Shown here: positions 16,537-25,379 of the stretch, piece after piece
How the letters are laid out: each line of letters starts with the position of its first letter
How positions within the stretch are numbered: position 1 is the stretch's first letter
Assembly (NCBI GenBank): GCA_002298165.1
Contig: DBMI01000074.1
Span: 427-38,742 of the forward strand
Source: Desulfarculales bacterium UBA702
GTDB taxonomy: Bacteria > Desulfobacterota > Syntrophobacteria > Syntrophobacterales > Syntrophobacteraceae
DNA: 38,316 nt
Reading direction: 5' to 3'
Made by a program: the position numbers and the translations under genes
The notes under the pieces: generated by a model
The model's database searches: none
The model's input: only the letters and a program-made list of their open reading frames with translations
What the model was told of the DNA's origin: nothing

Positions 16537-18441
16537 ATGGTCCCAAGATTAGTGACTTTCTTGTTTTTGGTGTTTTTATTCGGACTAGGGGCCCCTGCCC
16601 ATTCGGCCACAAATGGGGTTGTGACAGGTGAGATCCATCGTGTAATAATAACGAACCCGCTGGATATTTGGTCAGGAGGCAAAATCGAGGTGGGCAACGA
16701 AACGGTGTGGATCCCCCGGAACATGCTGATCGACCTGCCCGCCAACAGGCTCACCCTAAAGCAGCTTTTCGACCAGCGCCCGGCCGACTGCCTCAGTGCC
16801 ACGGGCTTGGCGAAGGCAGATGCCTGCCACATCAAGGCGGGCGGTATTGCCACCATTACCGCCAACCGGACAGCAGCCGGCAACCTGGTAGCCGGCGATG
16901 TGTTTATCCAGAAAGGCATTGAAATCATCACCGGAGATGTAACCTACATCAACTACACCGACGGGTACTTCCGGGTAAACGGAAATGTACTCAACACAAC
17001 CCAGGTAGACGACCTCACCGGAACAATGATAAGGCTAAACGACCCCACAGGCCGCCATACCGTTCAGCAGGGAAAGGGCTGCACAACCGTTCTCGATCCT
17101 CTCACCGGGCGACCGCAATTCAACTGCAGCCGCGACCGCCGGTTCGGGCTGGACCCTGACAACTATACAGCCGCCTTTCTTACGGGCGTGCCGGTCTGCA
17201 TTCCCAGCACCGTTGCCCGCACATTCGTAGATACCCTGGGGCTTGGGACGACCACCGCTCAGGCCCTGGCCGACGGCACCGGAGATGTATTGTGTCCGTC
17301 AACCAACCGGACCACTACCCAGGTCCTGGATTCAAGGCGTTTCGTACCCCTGAAGCTTGGTGATAATGTAACAGCCCTGGGGAACATCGAGATAATCACC
17401 GTCGGGACTGTCCAGACGGAGTTCCTGTCAGCGCATACACTTACGGTAAATGTGGCAATGTCCACGCAGAACCTGGCCACCCAGCCTGACTACGTGGCGC
17501 TCAGTAAGGTTTTGCTTGACGCCCCGGGGTTCCAGGGCCAGAAGCTGGACGCTAAATTCACAGGCTATACTAGCCTGTTTCCGGCCGACGTTGTTTTCTG
17601 GTCGGTTCACCACGACCCGCTTACCAACGCCGCCCACGAGTTCCCCCTGGCGTCTTCCAGCGGCTGTGACGCCGCCAATGCCAGGGTCGGAACCTGTACT
17701 AATAAATTTCTCGTTCCCAACAACGCGGTTGACATATTCCAGATTGTGCAAAGGCTAGACTTCCTCAAGGTCCCCGCTGCACCAAGCGCGGCCCTGTCTC
17801 CATGCGCGCAACTTCGACACGACGCCAGGTTTGCGGCAAACAATATTTGCCCGAGCGCTGCTGCCAACGGCACCAGTACCCTTGTCGAGGAGTTCGCCAT
17901 CCTGAGCCCGACCCCGCGAGAAGTCCATGCCCGCACCGGTCACAAGATTGCCAACCCCACTCTCGTTACACTTGATATCAAGGGAGCAGCGGCTACTAAC
18001 GGACAATTCCTCTTCCCGCTTGGAATAGGGCTTGGTGGAATAACGATTCCCGGCGCCATAGAGATCAACCCGCTGGCACTAGCGACGCCGGCCATCTTTG
18101 AAGGCCTCCCATGGAACGTGGACCGCAGGTTGGGTCCCGGAGGCTGTCTCAACGCGGCGGGACAACCCGGAGGCGTCCTTTGCGACGCGACTGTCCAGAG
18201 ATTGATCCCATTCCCGTCATCCGATCTCGACCCGCGCACACAGGCCACACTCCCGATAACTGCATATAACGATCCGAACTACACCGCCACCCCTCTGACG
18301 TCCGCCTCTAACCGCATAGTTTCTTTCTGTGACGGCGCAATCGGCAAGTTTAATGGGGACAGCACGCTCTTCGCGGCCCCACTTGCAAACCCGAATCATT
18401 TTGTTATCACTCCGGTCCCAACTCCGCCGATTAAGAGATAG
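16537..18441 (+). CDS. large secreted protein of unknown function, paralogue 2 (634 aa)
   Basis: ATG preceded by CGGAGGTAAGG; signal peptide at residues 1-23 (LFLVFLFGLGAPAHS). It is collinear with the 636-aa protein over its whole length, with identical signatures such as IWSGGKIEVG, TYINYTDGYFRVNG, GTMIRLNDPTGRH and the ending PVPTPPIKR. Most cysteines are conserved. Two differ: paralogue 1 has an extra Cys in VNVPCDIF, and this protein has one in SFCDGAIGKFNG. No recognised catalytic motif. The tandem arrangement, with separate leaders each carrying the 71-bp element, points to duplication with independent but similar control. Likely secreted together with paralogue 1. Confidence 0.8.
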   Translation: MVPRLVTFLFLVFLFGLGAPAHSATNGVVTGEIHRVIITNPLDIWSGGKIEVGNETVWIPRNMLIDLPANRLTLKQLFDQRPADCLSATGLAKADACHIKAGGIATITANRTAAGNLVAGDVFIQKGIEIITGDVTYINYTDGYFRVNGNVLNTTQVDDLTGTMIRLNDPTGRHTVQQGKGCTTVLDPLTGRPQFNCSRDRRFGLDPDNYTAAFLTGVPVCIPSTVARTFVDTLGLGTTTAQALADGTGDVLCPSTNRTTTQVLDSRRFVPLKLGDNVTALGNIEIITVGTVQTEFLSAHTLTVNVAMSTQNLATQPDYVALSKVLLDAPGFQGQKLDAKFTGYTSLFPADVVFWSVHHDPLTNAAHEFPLASSSGCDAANARVGTCTNKFLVPNNAVDIFQIVQRLDFLKVPAAPSAALSPCAQLRHDARFAANNICPSAAANGTSTLVEEFAILSPTPREVHARTGHKIANPTLVTLDIKGAAATNGQFLFPLGIGLGGITIPGAIEINPLALATPAIFEGLPWNVDRRLGPGGCLNAAGQPGGVLCDATVQRLIPFPSSDLDPRTQATLPITAYNDPNYTATPLTSASNRIVSFCDGAIGKFNGDSTLFAAPLANPNHFVITPVPTPPIKR

Positions 18442-18465
18442 GTAAGGTGAAGATAAGTAACAGTT

Positions 18466-18502
18466 GCTGGAATCCTCCCGTCGCGGACGGGGGGATTTCA
18501 GC
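18466..18502 (+). terminator. strong hairpin downstream of the 634-aa gene
   Basis: GCTGGAATCCTCCCGT (18466-18481) pairs along 16 positions with ACGGGGGGATTTCAGC (18487-18502), with only G-T wobbles as exceptions and a 5-base loop. No U-run follows. It lies 24 bases after the stop codon, between converging genes, and may act for both. Confidence 0.65.
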
Positions 18503-18643
18503 AAAAGGGAATTCCATCGGTTTCCCGGGACCTGGCAATACCGAAATTGGTTTACTTGAGGTATATTGGTGGGGATTTTTAGGCTGTTGATTGCCCGGGC
18601 ACGGGCCGATTCATTCTCTATAGTTTGAAAAAGCAGCTGATAA

Positions 18644-19285
18644 TCAGCGCTGAGGGATATCCCTCAATTTCCTCACCAGGTCCACGTCCCTTTTGACGCA
18701 CAACTTTTTCCTGATATTGCACCTGAGGTTATATACCGCGGTCCTGCCCAGCGACATCATTTCGGCTATCTCGCTGACGGATTTACCCTCGGAAATCAAG
18801 TCTGCTATTCTCCTCTCGCGTTCGGAAAGGCATGGGTCGTGCCCTGACCTGTTCGTGGTGCTCTCACGCATAAACTGCAATACATGGGTCAGGATCAGGT
18901 CGGATATGTAAATCCCTCCCTGTCTGATTTTCTCGACCGCATTGATCAAGTCCTCAACTGCATCTTCTTTGAGGATGAACCCGTCGGCGCCGCAGGAAAG
19001 GGCTGATGAAATGTGCGTTCTTGCCTTAAGCATGGTGAGGACTAGCACCTTCGTCTTGGGGTGGCTATCCTTAATTTGTCTGAGCACCTGAATCCCGTTT
19101 TCGTTCGTCAGCGAAATGTCGAGGATGACCAAGTCCGGCTTGAGTTTATTTACCATTTCAATGCATTCGAAACCTTCACCGGTATCGCCGACAACCTCGA
19201 CTGCTTCGATGTGAGTAACCGTCCTTCTGACCATTTCACGGATCATCCGACACTCATCGGTTATCACTATGCGGTAAGAAGGCAT
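18644..19285 (-). CDS. NarL/FixJ-type two-component response regulator
   Basis: 213 residues from the ATG at 19285 (MPSYRIVITDECRMIREMVR); an ATG six codons upstream (19303) is possible, but neither has a strong ribosome site. The receiver domain (1-125) has the acidic pair D10/E11, the phospho-acceptor D56 in DLVILDIS, T84 in LVLTM and K106 in FILKED. A linker leads to a LuxR-type helix-turn-helix (about 153-210: LSERERRIADLISEGKSVSEIA, GRTAVYNLRCNIRKKLCV). It should bind DNA when phosphorylated. No sensor kinase is in the window, so it is an orphan here. It sits convergent to the secreted paralogues, and control of the redox locus is a reasonable guess only. Confidence 0.92.
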   Translation of the reverse strand: MPSYRIVITDECRMIREMVRRTVTHIEAVEVVGDTGEGFECIEMVNKLKPDLVILDISLTNENGIQVLRQIKDSHPKTKVLVLTMLKARTHISSALSCGADGFILKEDAVEDLINAVEKIRQGGIYISDLILTHVLQFMRESTTNRSGHDPCLSERERRIADLISEGKSVSEIAEMMSLGRTAVYNLRCNIRKKLCVKRDVDLVRKLRDIPQR

Positions 19286-19303
19286 ACCGGGGGCCCCTAT
19301 CAT

Positions 19304-20191
19304 ATCAAGGAGTGACGGTGTCGGCGGCTCAAAGGCTTCACCAAGTCAGTTGAGGATTTTGTATTCTTTCAGCACCTAGTGAGATCCATCCGCAGCCGGT
19401 AGTTGCACGCATCCAGGTCGTCATCAGAGCAACCGATCCTCTTCCCGGCTTCCTCTCACTTCTTCCTGTATTCTTCCAGAATCAAAGATTAAGGTTTTCC
19501 TTCTGAAATCCTGAATTCCAGAGATGAAATCTGTAAAACAGGTAACGATGAACGCACCCAAAGTCAATACATTGCTCAGAGAAGTGCGATTCGATCGGCC
19601 CACAAACTGACTTAACCCGGCGCTCAATCAAGCAGTGATTTCCATTGCGCTCCGGTTCCTCTGTTGCTGTTTGAGGCCATGGCGCGAATGCCCTCCTGGT
19701 ACTATCTCCTCCTTATCTGCAACTCCGCGCGTGTCGAGTCGCCTCGTCATTTTGTAAATGAATGATCCGTATGTGGATTTGAGTGGCTGCTTGCCGTGTA
19801 TTGGCACCGACATGCGAACAATGCTTCCCTCTTTTCCATAGATACGATGGCTCCCATGGGCGCGCGCAGCCGCCAGCCAAATGGCGGGTGGCCCAAGGAG
19901 CACTTTTTTTGCTCCCTGGGGGACGAGCAAGGGTGGGCAATGTTTTTGTCTGCCCACCTGTTTTAAACGCGAACAGGGAACCAGTTGCCAAATAAACCGC
20001 GCCCAGTCCATCGGGTTTTACCCTTCTCAACAAATACCCCCCACATGCCAATCTCCCGGTTTCAAATTGACCTGATCTCCATAGATACTTAAATGAAATT
20101 AGGGACTTATCCATTTCATATGTATTCGTCCCGGTTTCTAAATTCAGAAATCAATGTTGAGATTGGTTAGCAAAGAAAGGAGTGCGTTAGG
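19304..20191. other. long intergenic region with repeated hairpin sequences
   Basis: Nothing coding is convincing in these 888 bp. Short frames on both strands lack ribosome sites. It holds nested inverted repeats between 19860 and 19975, including a GGAGC/GCTCC stem around a T-rich loop (19897-19915) and the GGTGGGCA/TGCCCACC stem at 19932-19958. The last 60 bp should contain the promoter of the lipoprotein gene at 20192. Confidence 0.4.
19930..19972. repeat. interspersed hairpin repeat, copy 1
   Basis: GGTGGGCA (19932-19939) and TGCCCACC (19951-19958) form a stem, followed by TGTTTTAAACGCG. A related sequence (GGGCGGGCAACGTTTTT, then CCACCTGTTTTAATCGCG) recurs at 21327-21364, so this is an interspersed, probably genome-wide repeat. 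Confidence 0.5.
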
Positions 20192-20755
20192 ATGCGACCT
20201 CTCTTTTATTTAGGGTTCCTGAGTTTGACAGTGCTCGCGGTAGCACTTGGTTGTTCTACTGACGGTTTAAAGCAGGCGACAAGCGGCGCGGCGGAGGGCG
20301 CATCGGCGGGGGCGCTCGTTGCCGGACCGATCGGGGCGGGAGCCGGTGCGGCTATTGGCGGTGCTAGCGGTCTCTTTGTCGCTAAAAATAACGATAAAAA
20401 AAGTCGGGATGCCGATAAAGAGAAAAAAGATGCCGATTCGGACCGGGAAAAGGCGAAAAGCTCGGATCGTGACCGTGACAGATCGAGCAGTTCTGACAGG
20501 GATCGAGACAGGAACTCGAGTTACAGCCGGGATCGTGATGAGATGAGCAGGCAATCCAGAGACTATGATGAACGCGATCCAAGGCAAGGCGATTCGCATT
20601 TCAGTGAGCGCGCCGGATTTCGTGACGAAGAACGGCAATCAGACCGGGATCTCGACAGCTACGACCGCGAACTTTACAGATATAAACAGGAGCTTGCAGA
20701 TTACGAGCAAAGGCTTGACAGGTACGAGCAAGATGTTCAAGACAGCCATAGGTAG
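20192..20755 (+). CDS. glycine-zipper lipoprotein with long charged low-complexity tail
   Basis: 187 residues; AAAGGAG lies 12 bases before the ATG. The signal ends in a lipobox (VALGC, Cys21), so a lipidated outer- or inner-membrane protein is expected. Residues about 30-65 are a Gly/Ala zipper (AGPIGAGAGAAIGGASGLF), as in YMGG/OmpA-linker type proteins that insert in or pack against membranes. Residues 68-140 are almost only Asp, Arg, Ser, Lys and Glu with RDRD repeats. The C-terminal 40 residues form a coiled coil rich in Tyr, Arg and Glu (LYRYKQELADYEQRLDRYEQ). The Gly-zipper lipoprotein family is common; the charged repeat is less so. Monocistronic. Confidence 0.75.
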   Translation: MRPLFYLGFLSLTVLAVALGCSTDGLKQATSGAAEGASAGALVAGPIGAGAGAAIGGASGLFVAKNNDKKSRDADKEKKDADSDREKAKSSDRDRDRSSSSDRDRDRNSSYSRDRDEMSRQSRDYDERDPRQGDSHFSERAGFRDEERQSDRDLDSYDRELYRYKQELADYEQRLDRYEQDVQDSHR

Positions 20756-21168
20756 ACTTCAGAAGACATGCTGGTCCCGAAAGCGATGTAACGCGATTCT
20801 GAAATTTAAAAAATTTGGAACAAGATCGTTTGAGGATCAAAAATCAGGCGCGTACCGCGCGGTTTGTTGTAATTTACCGGGACATCGATGTGATGAACAC
20901 ACACTGCTAGCCTTCTTTTAAAATTTTTTCATTTTTCAAAAGAAAGGTTCCCGTCTGCCTGGAATGAGGTGGTTTTTGGGCTAATCTGAACCTGATCCAA
21001 CCCACCTGCACAGCGACGAATTGGGTCATTTCATCAAAAGTGCTGCGCTATTTGCCCCATTGTTGAACCGTTACGCAATAAGAACCTTTCCGAGGTAATC
21101 CCGCTTAATGCCGCCCTGCGTAAAAGATCGGAAAGACACGAATGTTGCCTACTTTTGCGATTGCCGCC

Positions 21169-21294
21169 TGATACTAATTCGCGTTCAAGATAGTACCAGG
21201 AACCGCTATAGATATGTAGCATAGCCCCTTGTGGGCGTTGGAGAAATTAGACGGGCACAAGGCCCTACATCAACTTGAACGCGAATTGGTATGA
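21169..21294. repeat. inverted-repeat (MITE-like) element
   Basis: The left arm at 21169-21189 matches the reverse complement of 21274-21294 at 19 of 21 positions (core AATTCGCGTTCAAG). Inside, GCCCCTTGTG and CACAAGGCCC are also complementary, so the whole 126 bp can fold into a long stem. No transposase is present. It may be a miniature element or a structured spacer. Confidence 0.55.
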
Positions 21295-21371
21295 ATTCAT
21301 GAAGAACGCGTTGAAAGCACAGCCAGGGCGGGCAACGTTTTTAGGTCCACCTGTTTTAATCGCGTGAAGGC

Positions 21372-21399
21372 GGTGGGCACGGCTATGATTGTGCCCACC
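21372..21399 (-). terminator. hairpin downstream of the tyrosine-rich protein gene
   Basis: GGTGGGCAC (21372-21380) and GTGCCCACC (21391-21399) form a perfect 9-bp stem with a 10-base loop, 13 bases after the stop codon of the minus-strand gene. No clear U-run follows. Confidence 0.55.
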
Positions 21400-21411
21400 C
21401 TCTAGGACTCA

Positions 21412-22356
21412 TCAATATAATGAATAAACGCACCCGGCATAATTCGCTGCCTGGACAAACAGGTGTCGCGCATTGTAAATGTTGTCAAATCCCAGACAAT
21501 CGTAATTGTATGAGGCCGCGGCAGTTGTCTGAGTACTCGAAAGAGTGAAGTAAGATATAGCGGTTGCTAAATAATTCTGGATGGAAAGCATTGTAGTATA
21601 CTCATAATAGGACCTGTAATATGAACTGGAAATATTATTGTTGGAATCAGTTTGAGCGTAGATTGTAGCATTTTGCGCATATGCATATGCGTATGATAAA
21701 TACTGAAATGCATATGTCATGTATGCACTGCCTGTACCACTGTATCCTAACAATTTAGAATACAAGCCCAACATCACGTAATGCTGTGCAGATATGAGAT
21801 TCTGATCAGATAGCATCAGGCCGGATCTCAAGTTTGACCCTGGATTTGAATACGGCTCGCATCCAGCGTAGTATAGGGCAGATCCATACAGTAAATTTGC
21901 ATTATACAAATTGGCGGCCCCATTTGAATAGTAGGAATTCTTGGTTGCAACATCTGTAGCTGAATCCCCCGCCGACAAATTTGACTGCGCGCTGGCCAGA
22001 TAGGATTTGATGGAGTTCAGAGTGATGTACTCATTATACGCCTGATAATATAGGGTGTTTACCGAACTCGTATAGTCGATCAGGGCATAGGCGGTTGCCT
22101 GTTCAGCCAGTACCCTGGCGTTGTTCAAAGTAATTTTAGCGCTGGGGCAATATCCATTCGTGTCCGAGTAGCCATTTTGCGCCGTGTCCAGGCAAAGGTT
22201 ATAATAATAGTTGCTCCACTCGGCATTTTTTGCGCTTAATTGCAGGTAGTACGCGGCGTTTGTTTGCGCTATTGCCTCGTTCGCTTGCCCCCAAAGCAGG
22301 GCAATAGCAAGAAAGATAACAATTTTAAGAGTTCTTCGTGTCAGCTTCAGTGTCAT
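21412..22356 (-). CDS. tyrosine-rich secreted protein, unknown function
   Basis: 314 residues with a Sec signal (residues 8-30, ending EAIAQ) and GGAGGAAG before the ATG. By my count about 44 residues are tyrosine (14%), many as YY or YYY; Asn, Ala and Ser are also abundant and charged residues are rare. Related alpha-helical segments recur with the pattern NNARVLAEQATAYA, LISAQHYVMLGLY, NIYNARHLFVQAANYAGC, suggesting an internally repeated helical bundle. Six cysteines may form disulfides. The family is not recognised. It follows a membrane-anchored protein gene by 10 bp, so the two are cotranscribed and may interact. Surface-exposed tyrosines could serve in cross-linking or redox chemistry, but that is speculation. 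Confidence 0.7.
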   Translation of the reverse strand: MTLKLTRRTLKIVIFLAIALLWGQANEAIAQTNAAYYLQLSAKNAEWSNYYYNLCLDTAQNGYSDTNGYCPSAKITLNNARVLAEQATAYALIDYTSSVNTLYYQAYNEYITLNSIKSYLASAQSNLSAGDSATDVATKNSYYSNGAANLYNANLLYGSALYYAGCEPYSNPGSNLRSGLMLSDQNLISAQHYVMLGLYSKLLGYSGTGSAYMTYAFQYLSYAYAYAQNATIYAQTDSNNNISSSYYRSYYEYTTMLSIQNYLATAISYFTLSSTQTTAAASYNYDCLGFDNIYNARHLFVQAANYAGCVYSLY

Positions 22357-22366
22357 ATCTTCCTCC

Positions 22367-23086
22367 TTAATTCTGGTGGGGTGGTTTTTGCGGATCGGGA
22401 AACTTGGGTGCGGCGTTCAAATAGGCGGTATATTCCTGCTCGCTCAGGACCCCCTTCATTTCCTCGAGGATTCGCTTATGGTCCTCGTAAATCAGCATAT
22501 TTAATTCCTTGGGACTGTACCCTTGTTTTAGCGCCTCATCGATGTTGGTCCGGAGTGAATCAAAGTGCGACTGGAATATTGTTTCGGCCAGCGCGAGCTT
22601 ATCGGGAGGAAGGGCGTTGAAGAAGTCACCTAATCGCTGCGAGGACTTTTGCCCCGCTTTGGAGGTTTCCTGATCCTCCGGAGAGTGAACAGGGATTGGG
22701 TGCGAAAGGTCTTCACCGATGGAAAGATCCGGAGACTGGGCCTCAGCAGGCGATTGAGGCAACCGGGATACCAGAGGGGTATCCGAGCCGGCCTTTTTGC
22801 CTGTGTGGGCTGGAGGGGCTACGCTATTCCCCTGTGGATTGCCCTGCGGCTTCATTTCGGATAAGGAGCGGCCCCGAGCGCTTTCCGAGGAGTTGCCAGG
22901 CACGCCGGAAACCATTTGTTTCATTTTCTCAGACCGGTCTTCAACCGTCTGAGGGCCTGACTCAAATGAACGCTCAGCCCCGTTTCCGGGCATAAAGAGC
23001 TTAAAGGCAACCAGTGCGCAGGCAAGAACAGTGGCTGCCCAGATGGCAATTGTCTTCCAACTCAATTGTTTTCTGTTCGCCTTCAA
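22367..23086 (-). CDS. single-pass membrane protein with periplasmic helical domain
   Basis: 239 residues from a TTG at 23086 (MKANRKQLSW). The start is uncertain: the frame is open about 35 codons further upstream and no strong ribosome site is visible. One N-terminal transmembrane helix (about 11-32, AIWAATVLACALVAFKLFM) leads to a Pro/Ser/Gln-rich linker (40-150) and a helical C-terminal domain (about 150-230, LPPDKLALAETIFQSHFDSL through LSEQEYTAYLNAAP). No known family is recognised. It is the first gene of a two-gene unit with the tyrosine-rich secreted protein, which it may anchor or process. Confidence 0.65.
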   Translation of the reverse strand: MKANRKQLSWKTIAIWAATVLACALVAFKLFMPGNGAERSFESGPQTVEDRSEKMKQMVSGVPGNSSESARGRSLSEMKPQGNPQGNSVAPPAHTGKKAGSDTPLVSRLPQSPAEAQSPDLSIGEDLSHPIPVHSPEDQETSKAGQKSSQRLGDFFNALPPDKLALAETIFQSHFDSLRTNIDEALKQGYSPKELNMLIYEDHKRILEEMKGVLSEQEYTAYLNAAPKFPDPQKPPHQN

Positions 23087-23965
23087 ATTAGCTTCGTCAA
23101 ACGCGACCCTAGACGGCAGTACAATTCTGACAATGGTATGTCGGCGGATAGCCCGGATGTCCGGGCGCGAAGCGAAAGGCGCCCCATCCGGTCACTCTTG
23201 TCATTCGGACCCCGGATAGCAGGTGTTCGTTCCACCCGAAATCCAGAATCGAAAGTAACTGCTTGTCTAAATGTATTAAAAAATCGGTCTATCAAAAGTC
23301 CCCGCCGGTGCTCTTCCACGACACTGGATCCCCAGTATATTGAAGAGTTCTTTCAAGACAAGGAAAAATTAGGATTTCCCAATTTTAGTCCCGATAATTG
23401 AATACCCGTAAAAGTTGTTGTCAAAATCATTAATTTTGCCGCATGACTCATCTTTAACAGCCATGTGGACACTGTAATGATAGCACCCATTTTGCACGAC
23501 TCATGCCAGTGGTGTTGCATTGGTGTTTCAAAAGGCTGTTAAATGGCTGTGGCATCATGTGCTACGGGTTCTACTCCCAAATCGCAAATATTTACTAGTC
23601 ATTCTTGCAAACTAATCCTTATCGAAGCGCTGCCTTCCAAATTAATTACACATTTTGGGAGCTGCGGGATGAGTTCAAGAAGAAATCTTTTCCAGCCTTT
23701 TCTTGTACCGGCTTATCAGGCTTGCTGAATACTGCGGGACCTTTGAAGGGACAATATTTTCCTGATTTCGCCAAACACGATCATCTTATCTAATGCGCTG
23801 TTAATACGTTGTAAATACATGTAATCGGGTAGAGTATTTACCCGATCTATCCCCCCTGATTTACTACTTGAGTCTCCTATTGTTCGGTAGTAACCGAAAT
23901 AAGCTGATACACACCCTGTCACAATTCCAATTCTTAAGCTGCAGTTGAACGAAGTAGGGGCAAAC
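23087..23965. other. intergenic region with no recognisable gene
   Basis: 879 bp between divergent transcription units. Short open frames such as 23543-23728 and 23716-24036 (minus) have no ribosome site and look random. The stretch should contain promoters for both the minus-strand pair and the PEP-CTERM gene. I see no RNA gene or repeat. Confidence 0.35.
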
Positions 23966-24625
23966 ATGAAACTAATACTAGGATTGGCAGTCATCTTCCT
24001 GATTATTACGGCTGCTGCTTCAGCCCAGGCCACCATTATCCAGTTCTCGGACCGCTCATCTTTTATCTCATCGTCTTCGGCGCTTACAAATATAGCCTTT
24101 GATGGACCTTCATATACTTACACAGCCTACCCGTACGGGCTGACAGAGAGCGGAGTCAACTTTAGCATCGACGGGCCGGGCTATCTCTATGAAATCGGCC
24201 CCGACTACGGCCCGGCCTGGTATAACTGGGGGTCGGGTGTTGTTCTAAGCGCCCAGAATTCCGACGAGGAAACTACGCCTGGTGTAACTATTCATGCAAC
24301 TTTGCCCAGTGGAAAACGAGCGGTGGGATCTGATTTCATGAGCTTTGCGCCTTACATCAGCAAATTCGAAATCACCCTCGCAAATGGCAGCGTTTCCACA
24401 TTTGAGTTCCAGTCGCTGTATTATCCAAATCGTGCTTTCGCAGGCTTTATCTCTGATACAGATATTTTTTCGATAGACTTCCACAATGTTGGGGCCCAGT
24501 TCTTAAATCTGGACAACTTTGTCTTTGGAGATGCCGACTTGCCGGTTCCCGAACCCTCAACCCTTCTCCTCCTCGGATTCGGTCTTGTCGGGCTGGGAGC
24601 ATACAGGCTTAACAAGCGGACGTAA
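23966..24625 (+). CDS. PEP-CTERM sorting-domain protein
   Basis: 219 residues from the ATG at 23966 (MKLILGLAVIFLIITAAASAQ, a Sec signal), with AGTAGGGG upstream. The C-terminus shows the full PEP-CTERM signal: VPEPSTLLLLGFGLVGLGAY, then the basic RLNKRT. Such proteins are processed by the exosortase EpsH/XrtA system and delivered to the surface or the exopolysaccharide matrix. No exosortase is in this window. The mature part is beta-rich, with aromatic and Gly residues (PSYTYTAYPYGLTESGVNFS) and no catalytic motif. The tetra-haem cytochrome gene follows after 45 bp and may be cotranscribed. Confidence 0.85.
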   Translation: MKLILGLAVIFLIITAAASAQATIIQFSDRSSFISSSSALTNIAFDGPSYTYTAYPYGLTESGVNFSIDGPGYLYEIGPDYGPAWYNWGSGVVLSAQNSDEETTPGVTIHATLPSGKRAVGSDFMSFAPYISKFEITLANGSVSTFEFQSLYYPNRAFAGFISDTDIFSIDFHNVGAQFLNLDNFVFGDADLPVPEPSTLLLLGFGLVGLGAYRLNKRT

Positions 24626-24670
24626 TATCCGCGTCGAGTTATGAATTTCACGCTCAGGTAAGAGGTAATC

Positions 24671-25336
24671 ATGAGAACAGGGGAGAAATCGCCGATCAAA
24701 GCGGCAAAGGTTGGAAACGCTATCTTTGTAATACTCTTCTTGGCTCTCGCCGCGACCGCGGCACAGGGTGCGATCTCCGGAAGCAAACACGATTTTTCGC
24801 ACGCCGGATACGGAACCGACGAGATATGTATATTCTGTCACGCCGCGCACAACACGATTGTCCATAATGGCGTCTGGTCGGTTAAGCCATTGTGGAACCA
24901 CACCATGAGCACTGCGTCATACACTCTATATTCCAGTCCTACACTGAAAGAGACATGTGTCCAGCCAAGGGGACCATCGAAGCTTTGCCTCTCATGCCAT
25001 GACGGGACTGTAGCCATAGATTCCTTCGGCAAAAAAAGCGGGAGCACGACCGCAACAGGTTCGGCCAATATCGGCACGAACCTGGCCGATGACCACCCGA
25101 TAAGCATAAAATGGACTCACTTCGGCAGCTACGGTTTGTCTGCGGCTCACGCTAATTGCCACAGCGGTTCGTTCCCGGCACTAAACGGCAAGATACCTTT
25201 CTATGGCACCACCGGCAACATGTACGTCGAATGCGGTTCGTGCCATGAGCCTCATAACAAGTTCACTCAATACCCCAAGATGCTCCGCAAGGATGTGAAA
25301 GGGTCCGCTATCTGCCTCGCATGTCACAGGAAATAG
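24671..25336 (+). CDS. secreted tetra-haem c-type cytochrome
   Basis: 221 residues, ATG preceded by AGAGGTAATC. A signal helix spans 15-35 (VGNAIFVILFLALAATAAQG). Four CXXCH sites are present: CIFCH (53-57), CLSCH (106-110), CGSCH (188-192) and CLACH (215-219). Extra His residues (for example AAH, WNH, ADDHP, HANCH) may be distal ligands; HANCH lacks the first Cys of a haem site. The CHDGTV and CGSCHEPHN blocks are typical of the doubled-CXXCH cytochromes of Desulfobacterota. The role is electron transfer in the periplasm or at the surface, with an unknown partner. It lies 45 bp after the PEP-CTERM gene. Confidence 0.88.
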   Translation: MRTGEKSPIKAAKVGNAIFVILFLALAATAAQGAISGSKHDFSHAGYGTDEICIFCHAAHNTIVHNGVWSVKPLWNHTMSTASYTLYSSPTLKETCVQPRGPSKLCLSCHDGTVAIDSFGKKSGSTTATGSANIGTNLADDHPISIKWTHFGSYGLSAAHANCHSGSFPALNGKIPFYGTTGNMYVECGSCHEPHNKFTQYPKMLRKDVKGSAICLACHRK

Positions 25337-25345
25337 AGGGGGGTG

Positions 25346-25379
25346 ATTGCTGTTGGACCGCCGCCGGTCCATCTGCAAT
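25346..25379 (+). terminator. hairpin after the tetra-haem cytochrome gene
   Basis: ATTGC (25346-25350) pairs with GCAAT (25375-25379) and GGACC with GGTCC inside, ten bases after the stop codon. The stem is interrupted by bulges and no U-run follows, so the call is moderate. Confidence 0.4.

Larger units (their letters stand above)
20756..21411. other. intergenic region with inverted-repeat element
   Basis: 656 bp without a credible gene. It contains a 126-bp inverted-repeat structure at 21169-21294, the second copy of the hairpin repeat at 21327-21364, and a terminator-like stem for the minus-strand gene that follows. Confidence 0.4.

Noticed and set aside
19713..20114. 133-aa minus-strand frame
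   Set aside because: It runs through nested inverted repeats and has no ribosome site; it is a by-product of the repeat sequence.
24625..24671. c-di-GMP riboswitch before the tetra-haem cytochrome gene
   Set aside because: Such switches often precede cytochrome genes in related bacteria, but the 45-bp gap is too short and the conserved core is absent.
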